Part shown: piece after piece, positions 28,143 to 37,503 of the stretch
Layout: every line of letters starts with the position of its first letter
How positions within the stretch are numbered: position 1 is the stretch's first letter
Origin: Aeromonas dhakensis
GTDB taxonomy: Bacteria; Pseudomonadota; Gammaproteobacteria; Enterobacterales; Aeromonadaceae
DNA: 64,000 nucleotides
Assembly (NCBI RefSeq): GCF_000820305.1
Contig: NZ_CDBH01000061.1
Span: 274,914 to 338,913 of the forward strand
Direction: 5' to 3'
Made by a program: the position numbers and the translations under genes
Notes under the pieces: generated by a model
Told to the model about the DNA's origin: nothing
Database searches by the model: none
What the model saw: only the letters and a program-made list of their open reading frames with translations

Positions 28143-29306
28143 ATGATTCGTCTGATTGTACTGGTGGCCGTGATGGTGGCCGGCCTCATCTTCGGCCCGC
28201 AGGCCTCCGGCAACAAGGGTTATGTGCTGATCTCGCTGGGCAACTACACGGTGGAGTCTTCGGTCACCAGCGCGGTGATCCTGGCGGTGCTGTTCTACGG
28301 TCTGCTGCTCATTGTCGAGTGGGTGCTGGGCCGGGTATTCGGCCTGCGCCGCAAGACGCTGGGCTGGTATGGCTCGCGCCGGCGCCGCAAGGCCAACCAG
28401 CAGACCGTGGCCGCTACCCTGGCCATGGCCGAGGGACACTACAGCCAGGCCGAGAAGCTGATGCTCAAGGGCGCCAGCAACAGCGACACCCCGCTGCTCA
28501 ACTACCTGAGCGCCGCCAAGGCGGCCCAGGCACGGGGCGATGACGTGCGCCGGGATCAATACCTGCAAAAGGCGCAGGAGGAGAACCCCAAGGCCGAGCT
28601 GGCGCTGACCCTGACCCAGACCCAGCTGCAGATCGAGCAGGGCCAGTACGACACCGCGCTGGCCATGCTGGAATCCGTCTACTCCCTCAACCCGCGCCAT
28701 CCCATGGTGCTGGATCAGCTGCGTCAGGTGCACCTGGCCCGCGAGGACTGGACCGCCCTCATCGACCTCATTCCGGCGCTGCACAAGGTGGGCAAGCTGA
28801 CCCCCAAACAGGAAGAGGATCTGCTGCAACAGGCCTGGCGTGGCCGCCTGAACGCCGCCAGCGGCGCCCTCGATACCCTGCGCCCGGTGTGGCAGGCACT
28901 GCCGCGCAAGCTACGCCAGGATCCCGAGCTGCTGGCCGCCTATGGCGATCGCCTGCGCCAGCTGGGGGCCGACAATGAAGCGGCCGAGCTGTGGCTGGAT
29001 GCACTGCGCAAGCAGGTCTCGCCCCAGCTGCTGGCCCGTCTGCCCAAGCTCAGGCTCGACAGCTACCAGCCCCTGCTGACCCTGCTGCAGAAGATCCAGG
29101 ATCAGCCGGGCGTCGACGCCGCGCTGGCCCAGGTCTACCTGCTGGCCGGTCAGCTGGACGAGGCCCAGCGCCTGCTGGAGCAGGAGGTGGCGAAGGCGCC
29201 CAATGCCGCCGTCTACCACGCTCTCGGTCAGGTGATGGACAAGCGCCGCCTCACCAACAAGGCCAACGAGTACTACCGCCAGGCATTGCAGCTGGCAGAT
29301 GTTTGA
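28143..29306 (+). CDS. hemY: HemY protein (TPR-containing, inner membrane)
   Basis: 387 residues. Two N-terminal membrane helices (about 4-22 and 40-62) followed by TPR-like helical repeats (AEGHYSQAEKLMLKGA; AQVYLLAGQLDEAQRLLEQE). HemY of this type is distinct from the protoporphyrinogen oxidase of the same name; it acts late in haem synthesis, possibly as a scaffold. Ends the operon with a strong terminator. Confidence 0.94.
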   Translation: MIRLIVLVAVMVAGLIFGPQASGNKGYVLISLGNYTVESSVTSAVILAVLFYGLLLIVEWVLGRVFGLRRKTLGWYGSRRRRKANQQTVAATLAMAEGHYSQAEKLMLKGASNSDTPLLNYLSAAKAAQARGDDVRRDQYLQKAQEENPKAELALTLTQTQLQIEQGQYDTALAMLESVYSLNPRHPMVLDQLRQVHLAREDWTALIDLIPALHKVGKLTPKQEEDLLQQAWRGRLNAASGALDTLRPVWQALPRKLRQDPELLAAYGDRLRQLGADNEAAELWLDALRKQVSPQLLARLPKLRLDSYQPLLTLLQKIQDQPGVDAALAQVYLLAGQLDEAQRLLEQEVAKAPNAAVYHALGQVMDKRRLTNKANEYYRQALQLADV

Positions 29307-29325
29307 CGCAGTTCGTCGCGAAATA

Positions 29326-29355
29326 AAAAGAGGCCGCATTTGCGGCCTCTTTTTA
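29326..29355 (+). terminator. Terminator of hemCDXY
   Basis: AGAGGCCGCA / TGCGGCCTCT 10-bp perfect stem, TT loop, followed by T5. Confidence 0.92.
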
Positions 29356-29381
29356 TTGGGATTGTTCCGAATGGCAGATTT

Positions 29382-29465
29382 CCCTTCTCCCCTCGCGGGA
29401 GAAGGGTCGGGGATGAGGGGGAACCAGCTACCACCCTCACCCTACCCTCTCCCTGAGGGAGAGGG
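29382..29465. repeat. C-rich double-hairpin intergenic repeat
   Basis: Two perfect inverted repeats: CCCTTCTCCC / GGGAGAAGGG (29382-29391 / 29397-29406) and CCCTCTCCC / GGGAGAGGG (29445-29453 / 29457-29465). Similar C-rich hairpins occur at 52045-52091 (5' end of thiH) and near 50487-50508, so this looks like a dispersed element. Confidence 0.7.
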
Positions 29466-29473
29466 TCAAGGGG

Positions 29474-29725
29474 TCAGGCCGTCAGTCGCTCCAGCTCACC
29501 GATAAGCCAGATGGCCTCTTCCCTGTGGTAGCCGCACACGTCCTGCATGGGACGAAAGCCGCTGCACACCGCCGGGCGCTCGGGCTGGCCGAAGATCTTG
29601 CAACCCAGCCGCGCATCGAGCTGCACACAGGGCACGCCGGCCGGTTTGCCGTCGGGCATGCCGGGAATGGCGCTGCTGATACTGGGGGCAATGCAGCAGG
29701 CACCGCAACCTTGACGACATTCCAT
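29474..29725 (-). CDS. YkgJ/UPF0153 cysteine-cluster protein (YeiW-like)
   Basis: 83 residues, the size of E. coli YeiW (84). Cys-rich: CRQGCGACC at the N-terminus, then VPC, GCKIF, PAVCSGF and DVCGY. Thought to bind Zn or an Fe-S cluster; function unknown. Start at MECRQG, where the family begins; upstream in-frame codons run through a region without an RBS. Confidence 0.85.
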   Translation of the reverse strand: MECRQGCGACCIAPSISSAIPGMPDGKPAGVPCVQLDARLGCKIFGQPERPAVCSGFRPMQDVCGYHREEAIWLIGELERLTA

Positions 29726-29827
29726 GTAATGCTTTCCTCGGCAGGGTGCGCCAGTGTAGCAAAGGGCGGGAATTTTACTCACTGTTATCCCGGCCACACC
29801 ATGAAATAACCCTTGCCGACCGGCAAC

Positions 29828-29852
29828 AAAAAGCCCGACAGTGTCGGGCTTT
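29828..29852 (-). terminator. Terminator of glpX
   Basis: AAAGCCCGACA / TGTCGGGCTTT stem (11 bp, single-base centre); on the minus strand it is followed by TTG and T-rich bases. Located 29 bases past the glpX stop. Confidence 0.85.
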
Positions 29853-29880
29853 GGTCGTTCAGCAACAGCCATCTTCCTTC

Positions 29881-30891
29881 TTACAGGATGATGTCGCGCA
29901 CCACGCTGTCTTTGCGGTCCAGGAAGTGGATCGACTTGATGCGACGGATGGTCCGCGACTTGCCACGGATCAGCAGGGTCTCGGTAGTCGCCATGACGCC
30001 GTCGCTGGTGATGCCGTCCAGCAGATCACCCTTGGTGATGCCGGTGGCCGAGAAGATGACGTTGTCATTCTTGGCCAGGTCTTCCAGCTTGAGCACCTTG
30101 CTCACGTCGATGCCGAGCGCCTCGCAGCGGGCAATTTCCTGCTCGCCCAGCGCACGCACTTCCGGGCTGTCGCCCTTGACCTGATGACGGGGCACCAGGC
30201 GGGCCTGCATGTCGCCGTCCAGCGCGCGGATCACCGCCGCCGAGATCACCCCTTCCGGCGCGCCACCGATGCCATACAGCATGTCCACTTCGCTGTCCGG
30301 CAGACAGGTGAGGATGGAGGCGGCCACGTCGCCGTCGGGAATGGCGAACACCCGCACACCCAGACCCTGCATCTCCTTGATCGCCTTGTCGTGACGCGGC
30401 TTGGCCAGGGTGATCACGGTCAGGCGGGAGAGCGGCTTGCCGAGCGCCTTGGCCACGGCCTTGAGGTTCAGCTCGAGGGCCTGATCGAGGTCGATGGCAC
30501 CCTTGGCCTTGGGACCCACGATCAGCTTCTCCATGTACATGTCGGGGGCCTTGAGGAAGGAGCCCTTGTCGCCGACGGCCAGCACGGCCAGGGCATTGGC
30601 CTGACCCATGGCGGTCATGCGGGTACCCTCGATGGGATCGACCGCGATGTCCACCGCGTCGCCCATGCCGGTGCCCACCTTCTCGCCGATGTAGAGCATG
30701 GGAGCTTCGTCAATTTCACCCTCGCCGATCACAATCTCACCATCGATCTGGATCTGATTGAGGATATGGCGCATGGCCGCAACGGCCGCCCCATCGGCGA
30801 TATTCTTGTCACCACGTCCGAGCCACTTGTAGCCAGCCAGTGCAGCCGCTTCCGTCACTCGGGAAAACTCGATTGCCAGTTCACGTCTCAT
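29881..30891 (-). CDS. glpX: Class II fructose-1,6-bisphosphatase
   Basis: 336 residues, same length as E. coli GlpX. Gluconeogenic hydrolysis of fructose 1,6-bisphosphate, Mn-dependent, lithium-sensitive fold. Metal/substrate segments visible: [35 protein letters not shown]. Stands alone here, not in a glpFK operon. Confidence 0.96.
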   Translation of the reverse strand: MRRELAIEFSRVTEAAALAGYKWLGRGDKNIADGAAVAAMRHILNQIQIDGEIVIGEGEIDEAPMLYIGEKVGTGMGDAVDIAVDPIEGTRMTAMGQANALAVLAVGDKGSFLKAPDMYMEKLIVGPKAKGAIDLDQALELNLKAVAKALGKPLSRLTVITLAKPRHDKAIKEMQGLGVRVFAIPDGDVAASILTCLPDSEVDMLYGIGGAPEGVISAAVIRALDGDMQARLVPRHQVKGDSPEVRALGEQEIARCEALGIDVSKVLKLEDLAKNDNVIFSATGITKGDLLDGITSDGVMATTETLLIRGKSRTIRRIKSIHFLDRKDSVVRDIIL

Positions 30892-31111
30892 CGCATATCC
30901 AACCTTTGGAGCTCGAAAACGGGCGGCATTCTACCACAAGGGCAAACCTTTGCGCGCAAAAGTGGCGGTTCGTCACACAAAACACGGCCCTTTCACCAAT
31001 TTGACATCAAACCGCCACCGACACTTCACGAGAGTGTCACCCCGCTGTCATCCCCCCTGCCTAGCATGGCCCCCGTCTTTTACAACAAAGCTTGCAACAC
31101 AAGGGATTAAG

Positions 31112-32176
31112 ATGAAAAAGCTGACTGTAGTGGCACTGGCTCTCACCGCGGCCTTCCAGGCTCAAGCCGTTGAAGTTTACAAGAATGACACCACCACCCT
31201 GGATCTGTACGGCCGCATCTACGCCGGCCAGTTCTTCGGTGACAAGAAGGAAGGGGTCGACAGCACCCATCCGAACGGCACCCAGGAGTACAGCGACAAG
31301 CAGGGCGCCAACCAGTTCGTCCGCTTCGGCGCCAAGGTCGACAGCCAGATCAACAGCCAACTGAAGGCGCTGGCCCAGTACGAAGTGCAGATGTACATCA
31401 ACGACAGCGAGAAGACCATCAGCGAGAACTCCGACAACCTGCGCACCCGTCTGGCGTTCGCCGGTGTCGGCGCCGACTGGGGCAACATCACCTTCGGTCG
31501 CCAGAAGGGGGCTCCGGGCTTCCTGGCCGACTGGACTGACGTTTCCCTCTCCGACGGCTACGGCAACGAGGCCCTCGGCGCCAAGACCGACACCTTCGCC
31601 ACCAACCGCGCCGGTTCCGTGCTGAAGTACTCAGGTCTGTTCAACGGCTTCCAGATCGATACCAGCTACAAGTTCGACGGCGGTGACACCGAAGAGACCA
31701 CCAGCAAGGACAGCGATGCCGCCTACGGCGCCGCCGTGGCCTACACCTTCCCGTTCAATCTGGCACTGGGTACCGCCTACAACGTGGGTATCCGCGACAA
31801 GAACGGGGAAGAGGATGCCAAGCTGTGGCTGCTCTCCGCCAAGTACGACAACAAGGCCGTCTACGCCGCCCTGAGCTATGCGGACGGCAGCGACTTCCTG
31901 GCCACCGGCAAGGATCACACCGGCTGGGAAGGGGCGCTCGGCTACAACTTCGAGAACGGCTTCGGCCTGATGGCGCTGTGGAACAAACAGAAGGTGGAGC
32001 AGTCCGGCAAGGCCGACTACGACTCCATCGACTACTACACCCTGGGCGCCCAGTACAAGTTCAACAAGAACCTGCGCGTCATCGGCGAGTACCGCATCAA
32101 CAACCTCGACAGCAAAGAGAGCGGCAAGCTCAACGTCAAGGATGACTTCCAGCTGGCGGCCCGCTACGACTTCTAA
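31112..32176 (+). CDS. General porin (OmpU/OmpC-like)
   Basis: 354 residues. Signal peptide MKKLTVVALALTAAFQAQA, cleavage before VEVYKND. Beta-barrel of the Gram-negative porin family (LDLYGRIYAG at the first strand; terminal LAARYDF with C-terminal Phe for BAM). Trimeric outer-membrane diffusion channel. Start taken at the signal peptide, not the longer frame from 30950. Ends in a very strong terminator; high expression is likely. Confidence 0.93.
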   Translation: MKKLTVVALALTAAFQAQAVEVYKNDTTTLDLYGRIYAGQFFGDKKEGVDSTHPNGTQEYSDKQGANQFVRFGAKVDSQINSQLKALAQYEVQMYINDSEKTISENSDNLRTRLAFAGVGADWGNITFGRQKGAPGFLADWTDVSLSDGYGNEALGAKTDTFATNRAGSVLKYSGLFNGFQIDTSYKFDGGDTEETTSKDSDAAYGAAVAYTFPFNLALGTAYNVGIRDKNGEEDAKLWLLSAKYDNKAVYAALSYADGSDFLATGKDHTGWEGALGYNFENGFGLMALWNKQKVEQSGKADYDSIDYYTLGAQYKFNKNLRVIGEYRINNLDSKESGKLNVKDDFQLAARYDF

Positions 32177-32196
32177 GTCGGGCCCCTCTGCTCTGC

Positions 32197-32228
32197 GCGC
32201 GCCGGCTGATGCCGGCGCGCTCTTTTTT
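32197..32228 (+). terminator. Terminator of the porin gene
   Basis: GCGCGCCGGC / GCCGGCGCGC 10-bp stem, TGAT loop, then TCTTTTTT. Confidence 0.93.
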
Positions 32229-32293
32229 GTCCGCCCCGACGCGCCCGGCCCTCCATGATCTAGGCTCAACAGAGCCAAGACGAGGAGATCAAC

Positions 32294-33205
32294 ATGCCGC
32301 TACGCCTGCTCATCTGCTGCTGCCTGCTCTGCGCCCTGCCCGTTCAGGCGCTGACCATCGCCATGGTGCTGTGGCGCGGCGAAACGGACGCCGAGCGCGG
32401 CTTTCGCGACGAGCTCAACCGGCTCGGTCATCACCCCACCTTCGTCACCTTCAACGCCAATCAGGACAGAACCGCGCTGGCCACCCTGCTGCGCCAGCAG
32501 CTGCTGCCCTCCCTCGCCGACTACGACTACATCTACTGCTTCGGCACCACCGCCACGGCCATGGTCAAGAGCCTGGTGGGCAACCGCAAGCCGCTGATTT
32601 TCAGCATAGTGTCCGACCCCGTCGGGGCCGGCTTCCTGTCCGACGACAAGACGGAAAACCGGATGGTGGCCGGCACCAGCAACATGGTGCCGATGGCGCT
32701 GCAGCTCGCCAACGCCCGCCGCTATCTGCCCGCCAGCAAGGGGCTGCTGCTGCCGTTCAACCCGCGCGAGCAAAACACCCTGCTGACCGGCGAGATGCTG
32801 CTGCGCGAGGCCCGGCGCTACCAGTGGGAACTCACCACCTGGCGCATCGCACCGGACAAGCGGCGACTGGCCAACGAGCTCAAGCGGCTGCAGCGCGACG
32901 CCAAAGAGAGCATCGTGTTTCTCGCCGCCGACAGCTACCTGCTCTCCATCGCCCCCGAGCTGCTGGCCGCCCTCAACGAGGCTGGCATCCCCACCATCTG
33001 CAGCGCCGAGCTCTATGTGGAGCACGGCTGCACCATCGGCACCATCAGCAGCTATCAGGCCCTCGGCCGGATGGCGGCCAACATCATCCACCGCAACCTG
33101 CAGGGCACCCCGCTGCAGGATATCCCGCTGCAGACCGACCCGGCGCCGCGGCTGGTGCTGGGCAAGCAGCTGGCCGGGATCGCCCCCGCCGCCGCCGACC
33201 ACTGA
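32294..33205 (+). CDS. Periplasmic ABC substrate-binding-like protein (orphan)
   Basis: 303 residues. Signal peptide to about residue 19 (CALPVQA). The body matches the ABC_sub_bind group of type I periplasmic binding proteins (GFRDELNRLG, YCFGTTATAMVKSL, PLIFSIVSDPVGAG). No permease or ATPase is adjacent, so it may be a sensor ligand-binding protein or serve a distant transporter. RBS GAGGAG upstream. Confidence 0.82.
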   Translation: MPLRLLICCCLLCALPVQALTIAMVLWRGETDAERGFRDELNRLGHHPTFVTFNANQDRTALATLLRQQLLPSLADYDYIYCFGTTATAMVKSLVGNRKPLIFSIVSDPVGAGFLSDDKTENRMVAGTSNMVPMALQLANARRYLPASKGLLLPFNPREQNTLLTGEMLLREARRYQWELTTWRIAPDKRRLANELKRLQRDAKESIVFLAADSYLLSIAPELLAALNEAGIPTICSAELYVEHGCTIGTISSYQALGRMAANIIHRNLQGTPLQDIPLQTDPAPRLVLGKQLAGIAPAAADH

Positions 33206-33318
33206 GCCCCTCATCCCCCTTCTTCTCTCCTCCCGTTACCTTGCCGACAGGGCCCCCTGCCGGCAGGGCGAGTCATCCGATACCCAGCCCCATCGTCAAA
33301 ACATGTTTCTATTGCACA

Positions 33319-33337
33319 GCTAATGAAAATCAATATC
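33319..33337. promoter_or_regulatory. Fur box before the TonB receptor
   Basis: GCTAATGAAAATCAATATC matches the Fur consensus at 16 of 19 positions and lies in a larger inverted repeat CTAATGA...TCATTAG. About 95 bases before the receptor start. Confidence 0.75.
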
Positions 33338-33432
33338 ATTAGCATCCTCTCAAATGAGAGAGAACAAAATAATTACAAATAAATCAATAAGTTCAGACCA
33401 TCAGGTCGCTTCTTCAAGAGTCAACACGCAAC

Positions 33433-35475
33433 ATGCACACACCTCACCACCCGCGCACTCTGCTGAGTGTCGCCCTGCTGGCCCTGAGCGCCGGCGCGCA
33501 CGCCGAAGACGAGACCATGACAGTGGTCGGCAAACGCAGCCAACATGAAGAGGTCGCCACTGCGACCCGTACCAACACCCCGGCCAAGTTGGTGCCGCAG
33601 GCCATCGACAGCGTCAAGGCGAGCGAGCTGACCGCCTTCGGCCAGCCCACCCTGAGCGAGGCCCTGACCGGCATCCCCGGCGTCAACGCCAGCGGTGACA
33701 CCCGCTTCGATGGGGTCAACATCCGCGGCTTCAGCGCCAGCAACGACTTCTATCTGGACGGTTTTCGCGACGACATGCAGTACACCCGCGACCTTGGCAA
33801 CACCGAGCGGGTCGAAGTGCTCAAGGGGCCGGCGGCGGTGCTCTACGGCCGTGGCAGCACAGGCGGCATCGTCAACCGGGTCAGCAAGAAGCCGCAGAAA
33901 GGGCTGGAGTCCAGCGTCAGCGCCCAGGTCGGCAGCTTCGACAGCCGCCGACTGGCTGCCGATCTCAACGGCGAAGCGGGTGAGCAGGTGCAGGTGCGCC
34001 TCAACCTGGCTCAGGAAGACAAGGAGAGCTTTCGCAACGGCGTGACCAGCAAACGCACCCTGCTGGCCCCCTCCGTCAACTGGGAGATCAACGACAAGCT
34101 GAACTGGCTGCTGCAGTACGAGCGCAACGAGCACGACCGCACCCCGGATCGCGGCATCCCCGGCGTCAACGGTCGCCCGGCCGACGTGCCGAAGGAGTAT
34201 GTCTACAGCGATACCCGCCGCGACTTCATCGACGATGTGGCCCAGTCCACCCGCTCGCGCCTCAGCTGGGACATCAACGATCAGTGGCAACTGCGCCAGC
34301 AGCTGGGCTACACCAGCCTCGACAGCCAGTTCGACAACACCTATGTCACCAGCGTCAAGGGTGACAAGGTGACCCGCGCCCGCTGGCAACAGGATCTCAA
34401 GGCCAGCAGCCTGATCAGCAACACCGAGGTCGAAGGCCAGCTGCAGACCGGCCCCGTCGAGCACCGCCTGCTGGTGGGCTTCGAGCAGAACTGGCAGGAG
34501 CGCACCCCCAAGCTCTACCAGAACGCCACCGCGATCCCGGCCGGCAACCTCTATGATCCGGGCTCCCTGCCCACCTACGACGGCGCCATGAAGCTCTCCA
34601 GCGACGCCAACCACAAGGTGCGCGGCTATGGCCTCTATGTGCAGGATCAGCTCAGCCTGGGCGACTGGCACCTGCTGGCGGGTCTGCGCCGCGACGACTT
34701 CACCGTCACCAGCCGCCGCAACGACCTCAACAAGGAGGAGACCGTCTCGGTCACCAGCCTGAGCCCGCGCCTGGGCCTGGTGTGGAACCCGATCGAGGAG
34801 CACGCCTTCTACGCCTCCTACAGCAAGACCTTCACCCCGGTGGGCGGCGAGCTTATCGGCATCACCCCGGGCGACAAGAACAACAACCTGGATCCCCAAC
34901 ACACCCGGCTGTACGAGGGCGGCGTGAAGAGCGACTGGCTGGATGGCCGCCTGGCGACCACCCTCTCCCTCTACCGGCTGGAGATGTACAACAAGCGCAG
35001 CAAGGATCCGCTGGATCCCACCAAGGTGATCCTCACCGGCCTGCAGCGCACCGAGGGGATCGAGCTGAGCGCCCGCGCCCAGCTGACCGACGAGCTCTAC
35101 CTGCGCGGCGGCATCGCCATCCAGGATGCCGAGCAGGTCAAGGCGGACGCCGATCTGCAAGGCAAGCGGCCGATGAACGTCTCTCGCCAGAACGGCGAGC
35201 TGTTCGCCGGCTATCAGAGCGGCAAGCAGGGCTGGTTCGGCGAGACCGGGGTGACCGCGGTGGGCGATCGCTTCGCCGACAACGCCAACACCACCACCCT
35301 GCCCGGTTACGCCCGCTTCGACGCCCGTGCCGGCTACCGCTGGCAGCAGTGGGAAGCCCAGCTGAGCGTGGAGAACCTGACCGATCACGACTACTTCGTC
35401 AGCGCCACCAGCGCCTCCCAGATCATGCCGGGCACACCCCGTCAGCTGCATCTGAGCGCCGCCTACCGCTTCTGA
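33433..35475 (+). CDS. TonB-dependent siderophore receptor
   Basis: 680 residues. Signal peptide ending SAGAHA, TonB-box-like ETMTVVG at the mature N-terminus, plug domain (about 45-160; LKGPAAVLYGRGSTGGIVNRVSK), 22-strand barrel closing with LHLSAAYRF. The plug features resemble the FhuE/Fiu/PupA group, so a ferric-hydroxamate or catecholate siderophore is likely; the exact ligand cannot be told. Preceded by a Fur box, hence iron-repressed. Followed by a hairpin and then a PepSY-type membrane protein. Confidence 0.93.
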   Translation: MHTPHHPRTLLSVALLALSAGAHAEDETMTVVGKRSQHEEVATATRTNTPAKLVPQAIDSVKASELTAFGQPTLSEALTGIPGVNASGDTRFDGVNIRGFSASNDFYLDGFRDDMQYTRDLGNTERVEVLKGPAAVLYGRGSTGGIVNRVSKKPQKGLESSVSAQVGSFDSRRLAADLNGEAGEQVQVRLNLAQEDKESFRNGVTSKRTLLAPSVNWEINDKLNWLLQYERNEHDRTPDRGIPGVNGRPADVPKEYVYSDTRRDFIDDVAQSTRSRLSWDINDQWQLRQQLGYTSLDSQFDNTYVTSVKGDKVTRARWQQDLKASSLISNTEVEGQLQTGPVEHRLLVGFEQNWQERTPKLYQNATAIPAGNLYDPGSLPTYDGAMKLSSDANHKVRGYGLYVQDQLSLGDWHLLAGLRRDDFTVTSRRNDLNKEETVSVTSLSPRLGLVWNPIEEHAFYASYSKTFTPVGGELIGITPGDKNNNLDPQHTRLYEGGVKSDWLDGRLATTLSLYRLEMYNKRSKDPLDPTKVILTGLQRTEGIELSARAQLTDELYLRGGIAIQDAEQVKADADLQGKRPMNVSRQNGELFAGYQSGKQGWFGETGVTAVGDRFADNANTTTLPGYARFDARAGYRWQQWEAQLSVENLTDHDYFVSATSASQIMPGTPRQLHLSAAYRF

Positions 35476-35497
35476 TCCCTCCCTTTTCCCGATCCCT

Positions 35498-35525
35498 CTG
35501 GCCAGCTCCTGCTGGCCAGATTTTT
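35498..35525 (+). terminator. Hairpin between receptor and PepSY-type gene
   Basis: CTGGCCAG / CTGGCCAG 8-bp stem, CTCCTG loop, one A, then T5. It ends directly before the first ATG of the next gene, so it may act as a partial terminator that lowers downstream expression. Confidence 0.7.
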
Positions 35526-35540
35526 ATGAAGCACCGAGCA

Positions 35541-36161
35541 ATGAGACGCAGAAAACTCCCCCTGCACAACAACAAGTGGGTGCGCCGCATCCACGCCTGG
35601 GCCGGCTTTGCCACCCTCACCCTGATGCTGCTCTACGGCCTCACCGGCCTCTGGCTGCAACACAGGGCCGTGCTGCCGCTGCCCGGCCCCCATACCGAGA
35701 AATCCAGTGAAGAGATAGTACTGAGCGCGCCGCTGACCAGCCCGGATGAGCTGAAAAGCCTGCTGCAACAACGCTATCCAGCAGGGTTCGAGGAGGGGCG
35801 CGTCCAGCTCAGCCCGCCCCAGACCCTGCCCACCCCCGACGGCCCGCTCACCCTGCCGGCCCGCTGGGAGATGCGCGGCGTCATCCTGAGCGAAAGCGTG
35901 GCCGCCAGCTATGTGGAAGGCACCCTGCTGGTGCGCACCGAACTGCAACAGGCCAACTTCGCCGCCAGCCTCAACCGGCTGCACCGTGGCATGGGCACCG
36001 GCCTGCCGTGGCAGCTGGTGGGGGATCTGGCGGCGCTGGCCATGCTGCTGCTGGCCCTCACCAGCCTGCTGATGTGGAACAAGCTGCATGGCCCGGCCGC
36101 GCGCGGCATCGCCCTGCTGCTGCTGGGCGCCCTGGTCACCGTGCTGGTGGCCCTGCTCTAG
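35541..36161 (+). CDS. PepSY-associated transmembrane protein
   Basis: 206 residues. One N-terminal helix (HAWAGFATLTLMLLYGLTGLWLQ), a periplasmic domain, and two C-terminal helices. The RIHAWAG...YGLTGLW stretch and the later LNRLHRGMGTG are typical of PepSY_TM proteins that accompany siderophore receptors and may reduce ferric iron or take electrons at the inner membrane. Start is either ATG 35526 or 35541; 35541 chosen because the first lies in the terminator T-run. Likely iron-regulated with the receptor. Confidence 0.8.
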   Translation: MRRRKLPLHNNKWVRRIHAWAGFATLTLMLLYGLTGLWLQHRAVLPLPGPHTEKSSEEIVLSAPLTSPDELKSLLQQRYPAGFEEGRVQLSPPQTLPTPDGPLTLPARWEMRGVILSESVAASYVEGTLLVRTELQQANFAASLNRLHRGMGTGLPWQLVGDLAALAMLLLALTSLLMWNKLHGPAARGIALLLLGALVTVLVALL

Positions 36162-36337
36162 GGCGTTTACCGACGACAAAACGGGATCGGCCTCTCGGCG
36201 GCGGTAACCTTGCCTGCACCTCGGGTAACAAAGGGTAACCGGCCGCCGATGGGGTTCACAGTTGCCGGCCTGGCGGCTGGATGGGGGCCGCCCGCAGCTG
36301 CTAGGGTGCGCCCTCAATCCCAGCGGCAAGAGGCAGC

Positions 36338-37375
36338 ATGCGCATCTCCAGCATCGAATGCGGACGGGTAGTGGCCATCCTGGCGGTGATGACCATTCAC
36401 CTCTCCCCCTTCAGCAATCCCTTCGATCCCACCCTGTGGGACGGCACGCCCTACCCCCTGCTCGGGGCCATCATCAACCAGCTCTGCCGCTTCGCGGTAC
36501 CGCTGTTCTTCCTCTGCGCCGGCTACTTTCTGCAACCCGCCCTCGCCGCAGGCCGCCCCCTGACGGTGGCGCTGCGCTACTGCCGCCCCCTGCTGGGGCT
36601 CTGGCTGGCGTGGAGCCTGCTCTACCTGCTGATCCCCTTCAACCCGCTCGCGGCGGTGAGCGAGGGCTACCTGCCAGCCATGGCAGGCCAGTGGCAGATG
36701 CAGCTGGGGGATCCGCTCAACGTCTGGTGGGTGGGCGGCATGATCCACCTCTGGTTCCTGCCCGCCCTGATGCTGGCGGTGCTGATCCTGGCGCTCTGCC
36801 AGCAGGCCCGTCTACCCCGGCTGGCCCTGCTGCTGGGCGTCCTGCTCTACGGGCTGGCCCTGCTCGGTGGCTCCTATGGCCCACCGCTGCTGGGGGGCGA
36901 GTGGGCCCTGCTGACCCGCAACGGCCCCTTCTTCTCACTGCTGTTCGTGGCCCTCGGCGCCGAGCTGCGCCTGCGCGTCTGGCAGCCGGACGCCAGGCGC
37001 TGCACCCTGCTGATGGCGGCCGGGATGGGGCTCTACGCCCTGGAGGCCGCAGGCCTGCTGCACCTGGCCGCCGTGCCCCTCAATCGCCACGACTTCCTGC
37101 TGGGTTCGCTCCCCTGGGCGCTGGGACTGTTCGGCCTGCTGCTGGCCAACCCCGGCTGGGGCCGGGGCAGCTGGCTCGAGCGCCAGGCCCCCAAGGTGCT
37201 GGGTCTCTATTGTCTGCACATGATGCTGGTGGCGTGGCTGATGATCTTCGGCCCCCAGGGCAAGCTGGTGTGGTGGGAGCTGCTGAAGGTGCCGGCGCTG
37301 CTGGCGCTCTCCCTGCTCGGCTATCGGCTGTTGGCGGCGCTCCCGGTCAGTCGCCGGCTGCTGCGGGCCCGCTGA
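36338..37375 (+). CDS. Acyltransferase family 3 membrane protein
   Basis: 345 residues, ten or so membrane helices. The N-terminus SIECGRVVAILAVMTIH, with the membrane-embedded His, and the overall form fit acyltransferase 3 (OafA/WecH type), which O-acetylates sugars or other envelope groups. No polysaccharide genes are nearby, so the acceptor is unknown. RBS AAGAGG upstream. Confidence 0.83.
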   Translation: MRISSIECGRVVAILAVMTIHLSPFSNPFDPTLWDGTPYPLLGAIINQLCRFAVPLFFLCAGYFLQPALAAGRPLTVALRYCRPLLGLWLAWSLLYLLIPFNPLAAVSEGYLPAMAGQWQMQLGDPLNVWWVGGMIHLWFLPALMLAVLILALCQQARLPRLALLLGVLLYGLALLGGSYGPPLLGGEWALLTRNGPFFSLLFVALGAELRLRVWQPDARRCTLLMAAGMGLYALEAAGLLHLAAVPLNRHDFLLGSLPWALGLFGLLLANPGWGRGSWLERQAPKVLGLYCLHMMLVAWLMIFGPQGKLVWWELLKVPALLALSLLGYRLLAALPVSRRLLRAR

Positions 37376-37503
37376 GGGGAATAGAGGATGGGAGGGAGGC
37401 AGATCCCTCCCTACTCGAGGCTGAATGATGGGTTCAATTTTTATTCATCGCGGATAGATAAACTCCGGGACTCCTTAAACGCGAACCCAGGAGTCATCAT
37501 CCC

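Noticed and set aside
29746..31110. 454-codon plus-strand ORF
   Set aside because: Antisense to glpX; it ends inside the porin promoter and has no domain.
33421..35451. 676-codon minus-strand ORF
   Set aside because: Antisense of the TonB receptor; no motifs, and the receptor has signal peptide, plug and barrel end.
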